A stretch of 27,704 bases of DNA from Smithella sp. ME-1 (GCA_000495415.1 AWGX01000531.1:1-27704); one strand, 5' to 3'. Counted from the first letter of the stretch, positions 15,205 through 23,490 are shown. The notes: generated from the letters alone by a model not told the origin. Numbers and translations are program-made.

Positions 15205-18200
15205 ATGCAAACAGCCAAGAATCTCACAAATTATGAGACCGAGCCCCAGGAAAAACTGAAAATACTGAAAATACAGCGAACATGTGTTCACGACGGGCCC
15301 GGCATCCGCACGACCATTTTCTTTCAAGGATGCGGATTGAGATGCCTGTGGTGCCAGAATCCGGAAGCATTATCCTATCGGCCTGAATTCGCCGATGATG
15401 GTGATTATTCGATTTCCGGCATCGTCGAACTTGTTTCCAGAGACAAGGATTATTATTACAAGACAAACGGCGGCGTTACTCTCTCCGGCGGTGACCCTCT
15501 GCTGCAGAAACCGGACAGCATGATACCTCTGCTAGACTCGCTGCATAGGGAAAATATTCATATCGCCGTGGAAACCTCTTTGCATGTGCCTTGGGCTAAT
15601 GTTGAGAAATTAGCGCCTTATATAGATTTATTTCTGGCCGATCTGAAAGTTGTCGGAGATGAGAACCTTCACAAAAAGTTTACCCAGCATGACAGCAAAT
15701 TGATTCAGGAGAATATAAAAAAGCTTCTTGCGCTGAAAGCGAATGTCAAATTCCGTATGGTAATCGTGCCGGGTTATAATGACGGCAAAGAACAGATCAA
15801 AGCAACGGCGGATTTTCTTAAATCTGTTGGTCACGATTCCATAGAATTGCTCAAATACCACAATATGTATGAGGAGAAAGCCAGACGTCTCAGCCTGGTT
15901 ACCGAATCATTGAATATCACAAACGACCAGAGTCTGACGGCTTTGAAAAGTGCCGTCGAATCATTTAAAGTTCATGGAACCAAAACTTCCTGCTACGACC
16001 TGGATGCCAGAAGACACAAGGCAGTCTTTACAAAACGCGTCCATGACATTCAGGACGCCATTAGAAAAAGCGGCAGAGCCCTGTGTTTTGAAGTTTCAAG
16101 GCTAAAGACGGATTACTACAAGAAAAACGGTTTTAAGAAACCTAATACCATTCACAGAGCGGAACGTCTGGACTATGTATTAAAGAATAAGAGTGTTATC
16201 ATCTACCCTCAAGAACTTCTCGTCGGTAATTTCACGGCCAAGAGATGTGCCGGCCAAATATGGGAAGAACACTACGGCGCTCTCTTCGCTTCGATTCTCC
16301 ATCAAATCCATCGCCAAAAACCTGTTCCGTTCCAATGCACATGGAAGGAAAGGATTAACTTCTTTTATAGAACTCTTCCATTCTGGCTGCGTCACTGCCT
16401 CCTATTGAAGACCGCTAATTCGATTCCCAAGTTCATGATGACCATTGCCCGTGCCTCGGAAAATGCATACGGATTTAATAACAACATGGCCGCCATTGCG
16501 CATTTCACAATGAACTACGACCGCATTCTGGCCCTGGGAACAACGGGAATCATCAAAGAGATCGAGGCCGCACGCAAAGGGAAACCGGAAAGCAGTCAGG
16601 CCTTCTACGATGGCGCGATTATCAGTTTAAAAGCATTGGAGGCATTTGCAGAGCGATACACAGACAAGCTCTCCAGCCTGGCCAAGGAAGAAAAGGACCC
16701 GCAACGCCGCAAGGAGCTGGAGGAGATGGCCACTATCTGCACTTATGTGCCTAAGAACCCTGCCCGTACTTACCATGAAGCGCTCCAGAGCATGCTGTTC
16801 TTCCAGATCGCCGTCTGCACCGAGTCATACGAAAACGCCATCTCTCATGGCCGCCTCGATCAGGTAGTTTATCCATATTACAAAAGGGATAAAGAAGCCG
16901 GAATAATCGATTACGATAAGGCGAAAGAACTGCTGGCCCTCTTCATCCTCAAGATGGACGAAGTCATCCTTGTCAACGACGGCGACACCTACCTCCGTAT
17001 CGGCAGGCTCTTCGAGACCATGTCTGTAGATCAGGCCGTGACAGCAGGCGGACTTGGCAGAGACGGCAAAGACGCTACCAATCCCTGCACCTACATGCTG
17101 CTCGATATCTGCGAACTCCAGCCTTATGCCTGTAACATGTCAGCACGGATTCACAAGGACAGTCCCCAGGAATATCTGGACAGACTTGCTGAGGTCTATA
17201 TCAACGGAGCGCCGATGCCTGCCCTGTACAATGACGAGATTTACCTTAAAACCCTGGCAAAGCATTACCCTGACATCCCTGTGGAGGATGCGAGGAATTA
17301 CGCAAATATCGGTTGCGTCGAGCCGAACGTTAACGATGACCATTTCGGCAACACTGACTGCGCAAACGTTAACGTTGCCATGCCCTTTCTGCAGGCATTG
17401 AAAGGCGAGGAAAGCGATTTGTGGAACGTCGGCCTCGCCGATCAGATAGAAAAGATGACTACTAAGTTCTTCGAGTATAACTGTCGGAGAGATAATAAGC
17501 CCTCCAAATACATCCTGGCAAAGTATTTGAAGGCCCGCAATAGGTTCAAGAAGAAGAGAACCCCTCCACCTAAACCGCCAGCTAATATGGATGACTTGCT
17601 GACACGTTTTCAGTCGCGCTTGAATTTCATCACCAACTCGATACTTGCCGACCACCAGGATATCGAAAAGGTCATCGCCGAACACTTCACGACGCCCCTT
17701 TCCTCGACACTCTTTCCGAATTGCATCGACAGCGGAAAGGATCTGTGCCAGGGCGGTGCCAAGGTGAACAGCAGCGGCATTCAGGCGGTAGGAATCACCG
17801 ATGTCGCTGATTCGTTATTCGCCATTGATGAGGTGGTATTCAAAAAGAAATTATATTCCACCACTGATGTCATCAATGCTATCGATAACAACTTCGAAGG
17901 TGAACGCAATCAGGAGATCAGAAAGGCACTGCTCGCAGTTCCGAAATTCGGTCATGACGGTTCCAGAGAGGCTTCCGCCTGGGTTAACAAAACCCTGGAT
18001 ATATGGTGCAAGGCGCTGAAGTCGGTGAAGAACTGCCCCCGTAACGGCATTTACACCGCCGGCTATTACGCCCTGAATGTCAACGATCTTTACGGGAAGA
18101 AGACACCCGCCCTGCCTTCTGGGAGACTGGCTGGCGTATCGCTTGCCAACAGCGTCACCCCTCATTACGGAATGGAGACGAACGATCTGTTATCGTCGCT

Positions 18201-18513
18201 CAACTCCGTAGCCGAGGCCGATTTTGTAAACTATGCACCCAACGGCACCACGGTCACGTTCACTGTCGATTCGGCCCTGTTCCAGGGTAAGGATGGCATC
18301 AAAAACTTGGCCGGCATCTTCAGCACTTTCTTCAAGAAAGGCGGCATGCAGTTCCAACCGAATGTAATAGACCGCCAAATATTGCTGGATGCGTATGATC
18401 ATCCGGAAAAATATCCGCATCTTTTGGTTCGCGTTGCGGGTTATTGTTCATACTTTAACGATCTGTCCGATGACTTGAAAAAAATTATTATCAACAGAAC
18501 TTGTTATTCTTAA
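15205..18513 (+). CDS. Fused glycyl radical enzyme activase and glycyl radical enzyme
   Basis: A single 1102-residue chain holding two proteins that are normally separate. Residues 1-268 are a radical SAM glycyl-radical activase: C43-X3-C47-X2-C50 (CGLRCLWC) and SGGDP (94-98), with WCQNPE as in larger activases but without their ferredoxin-like insert. Residues about 270-1102 are a full-length PFL-like glycyl radical enzyme. The thiyl cysteine is C704 in GCVEP, with Glu706 two residues on. The radical glycine is G1079 in RVAGYCSYF, 23 residues before the C-terminus. The single Cys with Cys-Val-Glu excludes true pyruvate formate-lyase (adjacent Cys pair) and resembles the eliminases and decarboxylases (glycerol or choline type, hydroxyphenylacetate). 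The substrate is unknown. Start ATG 15205 after AAAGGA. Bases 16400-18350 are visibly richer in GC than the two ends. Confidence 0.9.
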   Translation: MQTAKNLTNYETEPQEKLKILKIQRTCVHDGPGIRTTIFFQGCGLRCLWCQNPEALSYRPEFADDGDYSISGIVELVSRDKDYYYKTNGGVTLSGGDPLLQKPDSMIPLLDSLHRENIHIAVETSLHVPWANVEKLAPYIDLFLADLKVVGDENLHKKFTQHDSKLIQENIKKLLALKANVKFRMVIVPGYNDGKEQIKATADFLKSVGHDSIELLKYHNMYEEKARRLSLVTESLNITNDQSLTALKSAVESFKVHGTKTSCYDLDARRHKAVFTKRVHDIQDAIRKSGRALCFEVSRLKTDYYKKNGFKKPNTIHRAERLDYVLKNKSVIIYPQELLVGNFTAKRCAGQIWEEHYGALFASILHQIHRQKPVPFQCTWKERINFFYRTLPFWLRHCLLLKTANSIPKFMMTIARASENAYGFNNNMAAIAHFTMNYDRILALGTTGIIKEIEAARKGKPESSQAFYDGAIISLKALEAFAERYTDKLSSLAKEEKDPQRRKELEEMATICTYVPKNPARTYHEALQSMLFFQIAVCTESYENAISHGRLDQVVYPYYKRDKEAGIIDYDKAKELLALFILKMDEVILVNDGDTYLRIGRLFETMSVDQAVTAGGLGRDGKDATNPCTYMLLDICELQPYACNMSARIHKDSPQEYLDRLAEVYINGAPMPALYNDEIYLKTLAKHYPDIPVEDARNYANIGCVEPNVNDDHFGNTDCANVNVAMPFLQALKGEESDLWNVGLADQIEKMTTKFFEYNCRRDNKPSKYILAKYLKARNRFKKKRTPPPKPPANMDDLLTRFQSRLNFITNSILADHQDIEKVIAEHFTTPLSSTLFPNCIDSGKDLCQGGAKVNSSGIQAVGITDVADSLFAIDEVVFKKKLYSTTDVINAIDNNFEGERNQEIRKALLAVPKFGHDGSREASAWVNKTLDIWCKALKSVKNCPRNGIYTAGYYALNVNDLYGKKTPALPSGRLAGVSLANSVTPHYGMETNDLLSSLNSVAEADFVNYAPNGTTVTFTVDSALFQGKDGIKNLAGIFSTFFKKGGMQFQPNVIDRQILLDAYDHPEKYPHLLVRVAGYCSYFNDLSDDLKKIIINRTCYS

Positions 18514-18573
18514 AAAGGGGGATTACATAGTAATTATTAAGGCTGAATCTGAAAATAATTTAAAGGAGGATTT

Positions 18574-19239
18574 ATGAAAAAATCGTTATTACTTTCCATC
18601 ATTCTAATTTTTTTTGCCGCCTTATCCTATGGAGCAGAACCACAGAAAGTGAATTTTAACATCGATAAAGTGAAGCTGGAGTCAGGCAACCTTCAGGTCT
18701 TTGAGGAAAATTATGCAGTAGAGGGAAAAGGACAGAAAAAGCGTGCTGTCGGAGTCATTCTGATTAATGCTCCGCCTGCAAAAGTTTGGGATGTCCTCGA
18801 AAATTGGGACGTTATGGGAGAATTTGTTCCGGGTCTATCTTATTATAAAACAGTTCATGTGATAAAACCCATCGGAAAAGGTGATATTGGAGAATCTCTT
18901 ATTGAAGGAAAGCTAAGTTTTCCACCTATCAGATATACCCTCAATGTTACATTTGATAAAGCCAACTTAAGGCAGGATTGGCGTATGGTCACAGAAAAAG
19001 AAATCGCATCTTACAATGCAAAACAAGAAGTTTTGAAAAGTAATAGCTCAATGATCAAGAGTATAGAAGGATATGAATATCTTGAACCATATAACAACGG
19101 TTCGCAAACAGTTTATACATACGCACCTATTATTGAAACATTCGGTGCCGTGCCAGATTTCATCGATAGGGCATTAACAAAAAATACGCTTTCCGGATAT
19201 GTTAAATCCGTCAAGAAGCGTGTTGAATCTGGCAAGTAA
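18574..19239 (+). CDS. Exported SRPBCC (START/polyketide-cyclase fold) protein
   Basis: A 221-residue protein with a clear Sec signal peptide (KK, then a hydrophobic core to about 20, probable cleavage near SYGA-EP), so periplasmic in a Gram-negative cell. The mature part resembles the SRPBCC/Bet v1 ligand-binding fold: the INAPPAKVWDVLENWDVMGE segment is the usual start of that domain, and a long C-terminal helix follows. No catalytic motif is visible, and lipid or aromatic ligand binding is a family inference. It begins 60 nt after the glycyl radical gene with AAAGGAGGA before its ATG and has the same orientation, so it is probably co-transcribed and may share its physiological context. Confidence 0.8.
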   Translation: MKKSLLLSIILIFFAALSYGAEPQKVNFNIDKVKLESGNLQVFEENYAVEGKGQKKRAVGVILINAPPAKVWDVLENWDVMGEFVPGLSYYKTVHVIKPIGKGDIGESLIEGKLSFPPIRYTLNVTFDKANLRQDWRMVTEKEIASYNAKQEVLKSNSSMIKSIEGYEYLEPYNNGSQTVYTYAPIIETFGAVPDFIDRALTKNTLSGYVKSVKKRVESGK

Positions 19240-19405
19240 TAAATGTCGCCGCTATGGGCGAGAAAAAAGATTATTCCTTTAAAAACAAAGAATATTGACA
19301 AAATCATATAAACAAAGATATGGGGTAAGCGAGTAAAGTTATTATTAACTAAAAGGTAGAATCTTTCTGCTCTCAAAGAAAGTTAAAGTTTTTTATAATA
19401 TCAAA

Positions 19406-19436
19406 GGTTTGATTCTTCTGGAATCAAACCTTTTTT
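19406..19436 (+). terminator. Rho-independent terminator of the glycyl radical unit
   Basis: Perfect arms GGTTTGATTC (19406-19415) and GAATCAAACC (19421-19430), extended by AAA/TTT, with a 5-nt loop and a six-T run (19431-19436). It lies 166 nt beyond the SRPBCC stop. Bases 19240-19402 hold no gene that I can support. Confidence 0.92.
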
Positions 19437-19445
19437 AATGAGCCT

Positions 19446-19477
19446 TAAGTTTCAGAAACGCAGTGTGCTGAAACTTA
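19446..19477 (+). repeat. 10-bp hairpin in the hydE leader region
   Basis: TAAGTTTCAG (19446-19455) and CTGAAACTTA (19468-19477) are perfect inverted repeats with a 12-nt loop and no T run. It lies in the 458-nt space before hydE, just past the preceding terminator. Sequence to about 19540 contains further short pairings (AGCGA near 19498 with TCGCT near 19525), so a structured leader is possible. I match it to no riboswitch family. No convincing promoter was found for hydE. Confidence 0.45.
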
Positions 19478-19697
19478 TAGAGAGAATTATCCCCATAGCG
19501 ATGCGGAGTGGGATTATGAGACTCGCTGAAAACCAATGCTTTATTTACTTTTAAAGAATACTTAATGGATTATGCCAGTTCAGCTACACGGAAGGCCGGC
19601 AATAAATTAATTCAAAAAATGCTCAAAGAAACTTTCAAAACAAGACGCAAAAAAATTGTTTGCGACAGGCTGCAGAAAATTGAGGGAGGCTTAAGAG

Positions 19698-20744
19698 ATG
19701 TCTACATCTGACCGGATAGAGAAACTGCTGCTCAAGGCGGAAATTGGCAAATCCCTAAGCAGGGCTGAAATTATCGATCTTTTAAAAATGCCTGGCGATT
19801 GTGTTCAGGATCTATTCAACACTGCCGACCATATCCGTCAACGAGAAGTTGGCGATGAAATTTTTCTGCGCGGGATCATTGAATTTTCCAATCACTGTGA
19901 GCGCAATTGCCTTTACTGCGGTTTACGCAAAAGTAACAGCAAGCTCAACCGTTATCGCATGACCGATGATGAGATTATAAATACTGCACAAGAAATTAAA
20001 AAATCACGCGTACCTACGTTAGTTCTTCAATCAGGAGAAGATTCTTTTTATTCAACCGACAGGATTTGCCGTCTGATCGAACAGACAAGAAATGAAACAG
20101 GTTTGATTATCACATTATCCATTGGCGAAAGAAGCGCTGCGGATTTTCAGTTATTTCTGCAAGCAGGTGCGGACCGTTACCTGCTCAAGCAAGAAACTGT
20201 ATCACCGGGACTTTACAAATATTTGCGGCCGGGTTGTCAACTGGATAAACGAATACAATGTCTGCGCTCACTCAAACTCATGGGATTTGAAACGGGGATA
20301 GGAAACATGGTGGGACTACCGGGACAGACATTGGAAATTCTGGCAGATGATCTGCTCTTTATGAAGCAACTTAATGCCGACATGCTGGGAATAGGACCAT
20401 TTATCGCTCATCCTGATACGCCATTTGCCGGCATTGAAAACGATGATATTGAACTCACTTTGCGTGTTTTGGCTATTGCCCGCATCCTCACACGCAACAC
20501 CAATATTCCGGCAACAACTGCTTTGGCCACGCTTCATCCGCAGGGACGGATTTTGGCTTTGCAGGCCGGCGCCAATGTTGTGATGCCGGATTTCACACCG
20601 GAAAATTACAAAATTCACTACGAAATTTATCCCGGCAGAACAGACGTCGGTTCGGCAGCAGAAATCATCAGCAATCTGGAAAAAGATTTTCAATCCATCG
20701 ATAGAACACGTTCATATTCACCAGGTAATCGTCCCGGCAAATAA
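19698..20744 (+). CDS. hydE: [FeFe]-hydrogenase H-cluster maturase HydE (radical SAM)
   Basis: A 348-residue BioB/ThiH-like radical SAM enzyme. HydE acts with HydG and HydF to build the diiron subcluster of [FeFe] hydrogenase. The SAM cluster motif is C67-X3-C71-X2-C74 (CERNCLYC), embedded in GIIEFSNHCERN...GLRKSN, a pattern characteristic of HydE; the GNMVGLPGQT and PGRTDVGS stretches also fit the family. Start ATG 19698 after GAGGGAGG. No hydA, hydF or hydG is in the window, so at least these partners must lie elsewhere. It stands alone, convergent with the next gene. A methylornithine synthase (PylB) is a related alternative, but the sequence reads better as HydE. Confidence 0.9.
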   Translation: MSTSDRIEKLLLKAEIGKSLSRAEIIDLLKMPGDCVQDLFNTADHIRQREVGDEIFLRGIIEFSNHCERNCLYCGLRKSNSKLNRYRMTDDEIINTAQEIKKSRVPTLVLQSGEDSFYSTDRICRLIEQTRNETGLIITLSIGERSAADFQLFLQAGADRYLLKQETVSPGLYKYLRPGCQLDKRIQCLRSLKLMGFETGIGNMVGLPGQTLEILADDLLFMKQLNADMLGIGPFIAHPDTPFAGIENDDIELTLRVLAIARILTRNTNIPATTALATLHPQGRILALQAGANVVMPDFTPENYKIHYEIYPGRTDVGSAAEIISNLEKDFQSIDRTRSYSPGNRPGK

Positions 20745-20764
20745 GTTTATCCGAGTACACATCA

Positions 20765-21880
20765 CTATAGTGAACTTATGGCTATCAAATCCTTGACATG
20801 AACATGTCTTGTTTCGTCTATTGATAAACCTTCGTCGATAAGCTGCAATACCAGCGATTTTTCTTCCGGAAATTTATATCCTTCATAATCCTGACGGAAA
20901 AGAAGTCCGCTTTGCCGGTTGGCCCACACATTCATGCTATGGTCAAAACACACCCTGGAAGTAACGTTTAAATCTTCAATCATCACTCGCAGCTCTTCCA
21001 ATCGCTCGTGTGGTGAAGAGATGTGCATCTTTCCCTGTTCATAATCATCAAAGATTGGCGTACCGCATCGTGGAACAAAAGGACGAGACCGGATATAGTG
21101 CGGGTTGATTTCGTTCAAAACACGTGCTGTATTTTTTGCGTTTTGCTGCCAATGCTCTCTCCCCCCTATATCATTCATCCAATATTCGGAAAGCTGAAAA
21201 CCGGCCGCCATTGCTTTTTTACCACCGTCAATCTGTTCAGCACTGGTCACGCCCTTGCGAATAATTTTCAACACTTCATCATCTCCTGTTTCCAGGCCTA
21301 CGTGAACCCGGTCAAGACCCGCTTCACGAATAGCCTTCAAGTCTTCAAGTTTCCTTTGCGAAAGTGTTTTTGAACGGGTATAGGAAGTCACTCTGGTAAG
21401 CATTGGAAACGTCTTCCGCAAATGCTTCAGCACTTCAACAAATTCATTGGGCCTCATTATCATGCTGTCGGCATCCTGAAGAAAAGCCGTTTTGCCTCCG
21501 TAATAGAGCCAGCTGAACACCGTAGAAAAACAATGATTCTCGTCAAGATAAGGATTGATACTTAAGAGTGCGCGAATAACATCTCTGTTTATTCGTCCTT
21601 CCTGTCCAATTTTTCTTGCAACTTCCTGTATTTCATCAACCATAATTTTGACTGTATCAATATCGGATTTAATATCCTCAACCGAACGATAAACAAAAGA
21701 ATGACCCTTGTACATTTCGCAAAATGTGCATTTATTCCATGGACAATTTTCTGTGATCCGTAATAAAAGAGACCCACTGCCTCCCTCGCTGGGGGGACGA
21801 TAAACACCCACGGCAAAAGATAACTTGCTGATTTTTTCAACATTTTTCCTGTAACTCTCATTTCCTACCGAAAAAGCCAT
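20765..21880 (-). CDS. Radical SAM protein of unknown function (CX4CX2C motif)
   Basis: A 371-residue radical SAM protein. The cluster-binding cysteines are C46, C51 and C54 in NCPWNKCTFC, giving CX4CX2C rather than the usual CX3CX2C. The YGGKTAFLQDADSMIMRP and VHVGLETGDDEVL segments are typical of Elp3/YgiQ-like (COG1032-type) radical SAM barrels. No cobalamin-binding domain or TRAM domain is seen. Cytosolic. Start ATG 21880 after GGGAGAAAG. It converges on hydE with only 20 nt between and diverges from the transporter gene. A 12-bp palindrome TCACTATAGTGA (20762-20773) covers its stop codon. The substrate is unknown. Confidence 0.85.
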   Translation of the reverse strand: MAFSVGNESYRKNVEKISKLSFAVGVYRPPSEGGSGSLLLRITENCPWNKCTFCEMYKGHSFVYRSVEDIKSDIDTVKIMVDEIQEVARKIGQEGRINRDVIRALLSINPYLDENHCFSTVFSWLYYGGKTAFLQDADSMIMRPNEFVEVLKHLRKTFPMLTRVTSYTRSKTLSQRKLEDLKAIREAGLDRVHVGLETGDDEVLKIIRKGVTSAEQIDGGKKAMAAGFQLSEYWMNDIGGREHWQQNAKNTARVLNEINPHYIRSRPFVPRCGTPIFDDYEQGKMHISSPHERLEELRVMIEDLNVTSRVCFDHSMNVWANRQSGLLFRQDYEGYKFPEEKSLVLQLIDEGLSIDETRHVHVKDLIAISSL

Positions 21881-22006
21881 ACTTTCTCCCTTTTAATGTA
21901 TTTCTAAGATAATATAATACTTTTTGGTCATTTTACAACTTAAGTTCTTGAAGTTATTTATGACTTGCAGTTCTCTTAATATATTAAAAAAAACACTACT
22001 TTATGT

Positions 22007-22035
22007 TTGACAAAATAACTCATTGAGGCTATAAA
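22007..22035 (+). promoter_or_regulatory. Near-consensus sigma70 promoter for the OFA transporter
   Basis: TTGACA (22007-22012), a 17-nt spacer and TATAAA (22030-22035), one base from consensus. Transcription would start near 22042, leaving a leader of about 130 nt that includes an inverted repeat AGATTA-GAG-TAATCT (22104-22118), a possible operator. The rest of 21881-22006 is AT-rich and should hold the divergent radical SAM promoter; I could not assign its elements. Confidence 0.75.
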
Positions 22036-22170
22036 CGGTCCAATTGCTGACCAATAGTCTTTAAACTGTTTGGAAAAATTGATCGATCTGAATGTGGGTG
22101 GCAAGATTAGAGTAATCTAAAATAAATCAGAAGTTATGATAAATTTTAAATTAAGAGAGGAACGAAATTT

Positions 22171-23463
22171 ATGGCAAATGAAAATTTAGAAAGTAAGAGA
22201 TGGTTGATTGCCGGCGCAGCTGTTGTCATTCAGCTTTGTCTGGGCACGGTGTACGCGTGGTCGGTGTTTAAGAATCCATTGATGCAAATGCATGGATGGG
22301 ATGGAAAAACAGTTCAATACACATTTATGATTCTTATGGGTATTCTTGGATTGGCTGCTGCTTTCGGTGGCACTCTGGTCGATAAAAAGGGCCCCCGTTT
22401 TGTGGCCACAATTGGTGGTATCCTTTTCGGTATCGGTACATTGGTAGCCGGTTACGCTGATCAGATTGGAAACATTACTCTGCTTTATCTTGGATTCGGC
22501 GTAATTTGCGCATTGGGCAATGGTTTCGGCTACGTTACACCGATTGCCACATTGATTCGCTGGTTCCCGGATAAAAGAGGTCTTGTAACAGGTTTGGCCG
22601 TTATGGGTTTCGGCGCCGGCGCTTTTTTCATGGGCAAAATTGCTCCTGTGATGATTAAGAACTTCCAGCAGATGGATCCAAATGGAACTATGATCGCTTC
22701 CGGTGTTTCCACCACCTGGTATATCTGGGGTGTTATATTCCTTGTCCTTGTAACCGGTTCCGCACAGTTATTCAAAAATCCCCCCACAGGCTGGTTGCCT
22801 AAAGGTTTCACCCCGGCTAAAACGACTGTTTCCGCGGCCGACTCTTTCACTTTAGGCGAAGCCGTAAAGACCCCCCAGTGGTGGATGCTTTGGTCTATGC
22901 TTTGTCTAAATGTTTCCGCCGGCCTTGGCCTTATCTCCCAGCATTCCCCGCTGGCTCAGGAGATTTACAAGAAAACAATGGGATTAACCGGTGATTTAAC
23001 TCCGGAACAGGTAGCCATAGTAGCTGCTGCGGGCGGAGCTGTTGTTGCCTACGCCGCAATATTCAATGGTCTGGGAAGACTTTTCTGGGCAAAAATATCC
23101 GACAACATCGGCCGTAAAATGGTATTCTTGATCATGTTTGCCACGCAGGCTGTTTTGTACGTGCTGGTTGCCAAAGGATTCATCGCAACCTACTGGCCTT
23201 TCATTTTTGCGTCCTGTTATCTACTGGCCTGTTACGGCGGTGGCTTCGCTACCATGCCTGCTTTTGCCGCTGACTCATTCGGTCCGGCCAATATCGGCAA
23301 AGTTTACGGTTTCATGCTGACTGCATGGAGCGTCGCCGGTCTCATCGGCCCCTTCGTGTTCGAAGCTTTCAAACCTCAAGCTCTGTATATTGCCGCTGGT
23401 CTTTTAGTAGTCGGCTTCTGCATAGCACTGGTTTTCAAAGCACCAAAAGGTAAAAAAAGCTAA
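22171..23463 (+). CDS. Oxalate/formate antiporter-family MFS transporter
   Basis: A 430-residue, twelve-helix major facilitator of the OFA family (OxlT-like). The family signature at the N-terminus is evident (QLCLGTVYAWSVF after the first charged residues). MFS motif A appears twice: GTLVDKKGPRFV after helix 2 and KISDNIGRKMVF in the second half. The TPIATLIRWFPDKRGLVTG stretch is also characteristic. OFA members move oxalate, formate, lactate or other small carboxylates across the inner membrane; the substrate here cannot be told from sequence alone. Start ATG 22171 after AGAGAGG. It is a monocistronic unit with its own promoter and terminator. A formate or carboxylate role would suit a syntrophic anaerobe. 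Confidence 0.88.
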   Translation: MANENLESKRWLIAGAAVVIQLCLGTVYAWSVFKNPLMQMHGWDGKTVQYTFMILMGILGLAAAFGGTLVDKKGPRFVATIGGILFGIGTLVAGYADQIGNITLLYLGFGVICALGNGFGYVTPIATLIRWFPDKRGLVTGLAVMGFGAGAFFMGKIAPVMIKNFQQMDPNGTMIASGVSTTWYIWGVIFLVLVTGSAQLFKNPPTGWLPKGFTPAKTTVSAADSFTLGEAVKTPQWWMLWSMLCLNVSAGLGLISQHSPLAQEIYKKTMGLTGDLTPEQVAIVAAAGGAVVAYAAIFNGLGRLFWAKISDNIGRKMVFLIMFATQAVLYVLVAKGFIATYWPFIFASCYLLACYGGGFATMPAFAADSFGPANIGKVYGFMLTAWSVAGLIGPFVFEAFKPQALYIAAGLLVVGFCIALVFKAPKGKKS

Positions 23464-23490
23464 GTAAACTATTTTTTCTTATCCAAAGAT

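Noticed and set aside
17140..17685. 181-codon open frame on the minus strand inside the glycyl radical gene
   Set aside because: It is antisense to a conserved coding region with intact catalytic motifs, has no ribosome site and resembles no protein family; it is a shadow of the GC-rich core.
15205..18513. Pyruvate formate-lyase as the name for the fused enzyme
   Set aside because: It lacks the adjacent Cys-Cys pair of PFL; the active site is a single Cys followed by Val-Glu.
19565..19711. 49-codon basic ORF overlapping the hydE start
   Set aside because: No ribosome site, high Lys/Arg from A-rich sequence, and it overlaps the well-supported hydE start in another frame.
20762..20773. Palindrome TCACTATAGTGA at the hydE/radical SAM junction, considered as an operator
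   Set aside because: It lies at the ends of two convergent genes and overlaps a stop codon; a control site there is unlikely and a 12-bp palindrome may be chance.
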